A stretch of DNA of 37,547 nucleotides, taken from an uncultured Oscillatoriales cyanobacterium. GTDB taxonomy: Bacteria > Cyanobacteriota > Cyanobacteriia > Cyanobacteriales > Microcoleaceae. Below the pieces are notes generated by a model, which saw only the letters and a list, made by a program, of their open reading frames with translations, did no database searches and had not been told where the DNA came from. Positions 33,545 to 37,547 of this stretch are shown here, piece by piece. Position numbers and translations under genes: made by a program. The stretch is from contig CAITND010000194.1 of assembly GCA_903893625.1 (NCBI GenBank), forward strand, positions 1 through 37,547, given 5' to 3'. The first letter of the stretch is position 1. Each line of letters begins with the position of its first letter.

Positions 33545-33778
33545 AAAAATAGCCAAAATTAAGGATTAAATTATCCTGTCTTAACCCAGTGTTTCGGGTT
33601 CTAGGAGTATTCATTCCGAAGGAGTTTAAAAATAGGTAAAAATCTTAATAACAGGTTAAATTTTAAATTTCGCTTCAAACTATGAATTATAGAATAAAAT
33701 AGAATAAAATGCTTTCAGGGTGAAAAAGCATCCCTTATCCTACAAGTTAAACTTTAATCTATTTCCATTAATACGATT

Positions 33779-35209
33779 ATGGCTAATGTCTACTCCATGG
33801 AAACGCCATCCTCACTCCTTCCTTTCTCGTCAATTCATAACTTAAAGTTAGAATCTACTCTCCAAGATCTATCTTTGTATGATGTTCAAGTTGATATCAA
33901 CCAACCGGGAATGATTCTCACTCAAAAGTTAGAAGTAAATCCCCTGATTCCTGGAGTAATTTTAACTGAAAATGATCAATTTAATGGGATGATTTCTCGA
34001 CGACGATTTTTAGAACGTTTAAGTCGCCCTTATGGACGAGAATTGTTTTTACAACGTTCTATTCGCTCATTACAACGGTTTTCTCAAACGGAATTATTAG
34101 TTTTACCCGGAAATACTTTAATTGTAGAAGCGGCTCATCAAGCTGTACAGCGATCGCCTGAATTATTGTATGAACCGATTATAGTTCAGTTAACGGAAAC
34201 TATTTATCAACTTCTCGATATTCAACAATTATTAGTTGCTCAATCTCATATTAATCAATTAACCACTGAATTATTGCGTCAACAAGCTCAATCTCAACTC
34301 ATTCAAACAGAAAAATTAGCGAGTTTAGGAAAAATGGTCGCCGGGGTTTCCCATGAAATCAGAAACCCAGTTAGTTGTATTTTAGGAAATTCTAGCTGTT
34401 TATTGAATTATTATCAAGATTTAATCAAGTTGATTAAATCCTATGAAGACAATCTCGAAAAACCTTGTCCTGCGATTGATGATGTTAAAGCTGAAATTGA
34501 TTTTGAATTTCTACAACAAGACTTAGGAGAAGCGATTAAAAGTATTTTAGTTAGTTCAGAACGTCTGGGTCAACTTGTCAATAGTTTGCATAGTTTTTCT
34601 CATATCGGTGGGAATCAACGCCGGGAAATTAACATCCATGATTGTATTGACGGGACTTTATTAATTTTAAAAAATCGTCTGAAACAGGGAATTGAAGTAG
34701 TTAAAAACTATGGTGATATTCCTTTACTCAAGTGTTATTCGGGTCAACTGAGTCAAGTGTTTATGAACCTAATTTCTAATGCAATTGATGCGTTAGAAGA
34801 AGCAGAACAAAACGGTCAAAAATTTCCTAAAATTGAGATTGATACTCAAGTTAAAATGCTATCTGAAGATCAAATCTATCCGGCTCAGTTAGCTCAACTT
34901 TCTCAAGGGAATCGTTTATTGTATTCTTTACCAATTTACAAAGAAGCAATTGACCAAGATATTCTTAATATTGATGTTAACTCAGAATGGCTTTCAATTT
35001 GTATTCGGGATAATGGGATGGGAATTCCTCAAGAGATTCAAGCTCGAATTTTTGATACTTTTTTTACAACTAAACCCCCAGGAAAAGGAACTGGATTAGG
35101 ATTAGCTATTAGCTACCAAATTATTAGTGAAAAACATGGAGGTCAACTGAATTTTGTTTCGACCCCTGGTGTGGGGACAGAATTTGAGATTTTATTACCG
35201 ATTTTTTAA
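33779..35209 (+). CDS. Histidine kinase with the same CBS-like sensor domain
   Basis: 476 residues. The N-terminal ~165 residues (NPLIPGVILTENDQFNGM, SRRRFLERLSRPYGRELFL) closely match the preceding GGDEF protein. HisKA with H192 in GVSHEIRNPVSCILGNSS; after a long insert the HATPase domain with FMNLISNAIDALEEA, DNGMGIPQEIQARIFDTFFT and GTGLGLAISY. It is cytoplasmic, with no transmembrane helix. The partner regulator is not adjacent. Its stop codon overlaps that of the convergent PHP gene over the palindrome TTAA (35206-35209). Confidence 0.94.
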   Translation: MANVYSMETPSSLLPFSSIHNLKLESTLQDLSLYDVQVDINQPGMILTQKLEVNPLIPGVILTENDQFNGMISRRRFLERLSRPYGRELFLQRSIRSLQRFSQTELLVLPGNTLIVEAAHQAVQRSPELLYEPIIVQLTETIYQLLDIQQLLVAQSHINQLTTELLRQQAQSQLIQTEKLASLGKMVAGVSHEIRNPVSCILGNSSCLLNYYQDLIKLIKSYEDNLEKPCPAIDDVKAEIDFEFLQQDLGEAIKSILVSSERLGQLVNSLHSFSHIGGNQRREINIHDCIDGTLLILKNRLKQGIEVVKNYGDIPLLKCYSGQLSQVFMNLISNAIDALEEAEQNGQKFPKIEIDTQVKMLSEDQIYPAQLAQLSQGNRLLYSLPIYKEAIDQDILNIDVNSEWLSICIRDNGMGIPQEIQARIFDTFFTTKPPGKGTGLGLAISYQIISEKHGGQLNFVSTPGVGTEFEILLPIF

Positions 35210-36018
35210 TTCATTGAAACTGATAAACGATTAGCAGTTTGTTTAAGGGGTTCTAATAAATTCAAGGGTAAATTAAACTGATTTAAGCTTCCTACCCCAT
35301 GATAATCACTGCCTCCAGTCTTTAATATACCATACTCTTCACACAGTTTTTCTAACCGTTGAATTTGAGGAAAACTATGATAAGGATGATAAACTTCAAG
35401 CCCCATTAACCCAGCTTCTAATAATTCTTGAAAAACCGTTTCAATCTTTCCTCCTTGATATAAATAAGGATGGGCCCAAACGGGAACTGCGCCACAGGAT
35501 TTTAATAATTGAATCCCCTCAATAATAGAGAATTTGTCATACTGAACAAAGGCAGGTTTATGCTCTCCTAACCACCGTTCAAAGGCTTCTTGGGTAGACT
35601 TAACATAACCCGCTTTCACCATTGCCATTGCAATATGAGGACGGGCAGTTGCAACTCCCTCTCCCATCGGTTCTAACTCAATCGGATAACCCAGTTGAGC
35701 CAATTTTTCTATGATTTGATTGGCTCGATTTTTGCGTCCGTTTAAACGTTCATTGAGGGGAATTTCTAGTTTATTTTTATCAGGATAAAACCCTAAAATA
35801 TGTAATGATCGTTCATTGTGAACCGTTGATAATTCTACACCAGGTACAATTTCTATATCATAAGATGCAGCCGTCTGAAATGCCTCTTCCCAACCGGATA
35901 AAGTATCGTGATCTGTAATTGCTAATGCTTTAACTCCGGCTTCTATGGCGGCGATAACCAGTTCAGTAGGGGTTAGTTGACCATCGGAGTAGGTGGTATG
36001 ACAGTGAAGTTCTAACAT
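35206..36018 (-). CDS. PHP-domain phosphoesterase (TrpH/RnaAM type)
   Basis: 270 residues from the ATG at 36018 (MLELHCHTTYSDGQL); the frame extends to a TTG at 36039 that adds seven residues and is less likely. Metal ligands of the PHP fold are clear: H-x-H in ELHCHTTYSDG, ITDHDTLSG, GVELST, HILGFY, VWAHPYL and GGSDYHG. Relatives cleave 3',5'-bisphosphate nucleosides or short RNA from the 5' end, with a trinuclear metal site. The gene converges on the upstream kinase with overlapping stop codons and no room for a terminator. Confidence 0.93.
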   Translation of the reverse strand: MLELHCHTTYSDGQLTPTELVIAAIEAGVKALAITDHDTLSGWEEAFQTAASYDIEIVPGVELSTVHNERSLHILGFYPDKNKLEIPLNERLNGRKNRANQIIEKLAQLGYPIELEPMGEGVATARPHIAMAMVKAGYVKSTQEAFERWLGEHKPAFVQYDKFSIIEGIQLLKSCGAVPVWAHPYLYQGGKIETVFQELLEAGLMGLEVYHPYHSFPQIQRLEKLCEEYGILKTGGSDYHGVGSLNQFNLPLNLLEPLKQTANRLSVSMN

Positions 36019-36136
36019 CGTTGTAATCAAAACCGACAAATACAGAGTTTATAAAGGAACCACAAAGGCACGCTTGACACGAAGAAAGGGAGAAGGATGA
36101 TCAACCCACACAGCTATATAATCCAAGTGCGGAAGC

Positions 36137-36454
36137 TTAGGATTCCGGCAAGGATAATGTTAGTAAAAAGGCTAAATTAGACTCGGCTTTTAACGCATGG
36201 GGAGCGTTAGCCACCATCAATACAAAAATGCCTGGTTCTAATCGAATATCTTCCCCGTTTAACGTTAAAATCCCTTGTCCTTCTAATACCTGAACCGTTG
36301 CATTTCGGCTAGAAGTATGTTCAGAAATATCGGTTCCTTCTGCTAAACAAAATAGGGTATATTGGCAAATATTGTCTTTCCAAAGCACTGAACTCAAAAT
36401 CCCTTCGGCTGAGTATTGAATTTTATCTTTTAAATTCAAAGAATTTCCGATCAT
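36137..36454 (-). CDS. Cupin-domain protein
   Basis: 105 residues, a single small beta-barrel: ISEHTSSRNATVQVLEGQG, LTLNGEDIRLEPGIFVLMV, NAPHALKAESN. The His in ISEH and NAPH and the Glu in VLEG are in cupin metal-binding positions, one His short of the usual set. Likely a metal-binding sensor or protective barrel rather than an enzyme. It follows the alpha/beta hydrolase by 12 bases, so the two form an operon and may act on related chemistry. Confidence 0.85.
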   Translation of the reverse strand: MIGNSLNLKDKIQYSAEGILSSVLWKDNICQYTLFCLAEGTDISEHTSSRNATVQVLEGQGILTLNGEDIRLEPGIFVLMVANAPHALKAESNLAFLLTLSLPES

Positions 36455-36466
36455 GATTTAATCCTC

Positions 36467-37318
36467 TTATCCAAGTTTATAAGTTTGCAAAAAATTCTGA
36501 ATGGTTTGATACAGTAAATAGGCTTGTTCTGGAGAAAAGCCTCCATGACCTGCCCCTTTTAAGGTTAATAATTGATTAGGAACCCCAAAGTCATCTAACT
36601 TTTGGTGCATTTTAACCGCTTGTTGATAGGGAACTAACTCATCTTTATTTCCATGAATGGTTAACAAAGGCGGTAATCCAGATCGCACATAATTAATCGG
36701 GGAAATTTTAGCGGCTAATTCCTGAGTATTGGGTTGTTTACCGAACCAAAGAACAGCATAATCTTTGCGATTAATTCCGGCTAAAATATCGTTAACATCC
36801 ATAATTCCAAATAGATTAATAATCGCGGCAACCTTTAATTCTGGTAAGTTTTTAGGGGAGTTGTGATCAGATGTTTCCGTTAATTGATCAAATCCAGCAG
36901 AATTAGGTAAAATACTGCATAAAGTTGCTAAATGTCCCCCGGCTGACCCTCCAATAACGACAATTTTATCGGGGTCAAATTGATATTTAGAAGCCTGGGA
37001 AAATACCCAACGCAAAGCACAACGCACATCTTCAACGGCTGCCGGAGCTAACGCTACAGTTCCTATCCGATATTCAACATTAACAATAGACCATCCTTGA
37101 GTCAAAAACGGAATCAGTTGCGGAAGAACTTCTTCCTTTGTTCCTGATATCCACCCTCCTCCATGAATCGCCACCAGGGTTTTATTCTTTCCTCTTAGGT
37201 TTCTGGGTTTATAGATATCCAGATAAACCGTAACATCATTAATTCGGCGATAAGCAATCTGGGGATAAACTTCTATCCCCTCAAAAAATAAACGTCCCAG
37301 TTCAGCAAAATTGGACAT
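36467..37318 (-). CDS. Alpha/beta hydrolase (HSL/carboxylesterase-like)
   Basis: 283 residues. Oxyanion motif HGGGW (VAIHGGGWISGT), nucleophile elbow GGSAGGHLA with the catalytic Ser, acid in HGNKDELVPY and base His in GAGHGGFSP complete the triad. It resembles hormone-sensitive-lipase-like and feruloyl/acetyl-esterase enzymes and so should cleave carboxylic esters; kynurenine formamidase is also possible. No signal peptide is visible, so it is cytoplasmic. First gene of an operon with the cupin. Confidence 0.92.
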   Translation of the reverse strand: MSNFAELGRLFFEGIEVYPQIAYRRINDVTVYLDIYKPRNLRGKNKTLVAIHGGGWISGTKEEVLPQLIPFLTQGWSIVNVEYRIGTVALAPAAVEDVRCALRWVFSQASKYQFDPDKIVVIGGSAGGHLATLCSILPNSAGFDQLTETSDHNSPKNLPELKVAAIINLFGIMDVNDILAGINRKDYAVLWFGKQPNTQELAAKISPINYVRSGLPPLLTIHGNKDELVPYQQAVKMHQKLDDFGVPNQLLTLKGAGHGGFSPEQAYLLYQTIQNFLQTYKLG

Positions 37319-37406
37319 AAATCAAGTTTAGCGTTCAAACTACTATAGTCGGTGTCATCCATCCGATACAATAAGCCTTAATTATCATCAATGGAGATGC
37401 AATATT

Positions 37407-37508
37407 ATGGCCGGAGAAATCTTCTCAACCGCCTTTGTCTGTTTTTCTATGATTCTCGTCGGTCTCTGTGGTGGCTTTCTGCTACTGAAAATCCAAGGCG
37501 GAGAATAG
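37407..37508 (+). CDS. petM: Cytochrome b6f complex subunit PetM
   Basis: 33 residues, too short for routine ORF cut-offs. Sequence: [20 protein letters not shown], then [13 protein letters not shown]. One hydrophobic helix with the PetM signature [11 protein letters not shown], the 7-kDa subunit of the thylakoid cytochrome b6f complex. A GGAG at 37393-37396, 10 bases before the ATG, is a plausible ribosome binding site. It diverges from the alpha/beta hydrolase gene across 88 bases. TACAAT at 37367-37372 is a weak -10 candidate. Confidence 0.92.
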   Translation: MAGEIFSTAFVCFSMILVGLCGGFLLLKIQGGE

Positions 37509-37547
37509 GGGAGTAGGAGGAGCAGGGGGAGGCAGGGGAGGCAGGGG
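37509..37547. repeat. G-rich short repeats after petM
   Basis: The window ends in GGAGTAGGAGGAGCAGGGG and GGAGGCAGGGGAGGCAGGGG, short units of about eight bases of the kind scattered in filamentous cyanobacteria. Cut by the window edge. Confidence 0.6.

Overview
The window looks like a piece of a filamentous, low-GC cyanobacterial chromosome, most like Planktothrix and its Oscillatoriales relatives. This rests on petM (cytochrome b6f) at the right edge, a Psb32-type thylakoid protein near the left edge, about 20 copies of the HIP1 octamer GCGATCGC in AT-rich DNA, heptanucleotide repeats (CTGATAA, CCCTATT), and many dispersed palindromes of the GGGCGGGTTC...GAACCCGCCC and GTAGAGACG...CGTCTCTAC kinds. 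The genus is an inference from style, not a match. I saw no rRNA, tRNA, CRISPR array or transposase.

Layout. 0.1-5.1 kb holds housekeeping and metabolic genes: obgE, psb32, a fused two-domain peptide/nickel-type ABC ATPase, and an FAD oxidoreductase of the kind often fused to SelD in cyanobacteria but here ending before any SelD domain. 5.1-7.5 kb is an accessory pair: a small protein resembling HYD1-type ADP-ribosyltransferase toxin domains, overlapping by ATGA a gene for a HEAT-like domain fused to a DNA cytosine-5 methyltransferase. 7.5-11 kb (minus strand) holds a broken LRV-like gene, a CheY-like regulator, a small membrane protein, a Nudix hydrolase, a DUF3531-type protein and a secreted TPR protein. 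11.2-12.8 kb holds an ECF-like ABC ATPase and rsmG, followed by an orphan DUF1778 antitoxin.

13.2-19.2 kb is a signalling block. A Cache-HAMP hybrid histidine kinase overlaps a REC-PAS-histidine kinase. About 1 kb of this junction (kinase tail, overlap, REC and PAS) is duplicated without indels 1851 bp downstream, where the output domain is GGDEF instead of a kinase. 32.4-35.2 kb repeats the theme with an older pair: one N-terminal sensor-like domain attached once to GGDEF and once to a histidine kinase.

19.4-28.6 kb holds an AbrB-type antitoxin with only a 21-codon remnant of a PIN toxin, a giant TPR/SPINDLY O-GlcNAc-transferase-like protein, rpiA, an aldo/keto reductase, a small secreted protein, and a STAND ATPase (HTH, NB-ARC, TPR) that starts against the severed C-terminus of an opposite-strand reading frame. 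28.7-30.8 kb is a toxin-antitoxin island: a YidD-like protein with a Cys/His tail, then two tandem units with different cargo (mntA/hepT; vapB/vapC) that share the same left-end (47 bp) and right-end (73 bp) repeats. 30.9-32.4 kb has a cyanobacterial ParB/DUF3102-like protein of unknown role and a repeat-dense spacer. 35.2-37.5 kb has a PHP-domain phosphoesterase, a cupin, an alpha/beta hydrolase and petM.

The strongest candidates for something new are the TA units with common ends, the ART-like/HEAT-methyltransferase pair, and the two cases of one sensor being joined to both a kinase and a c-di-GMP output.
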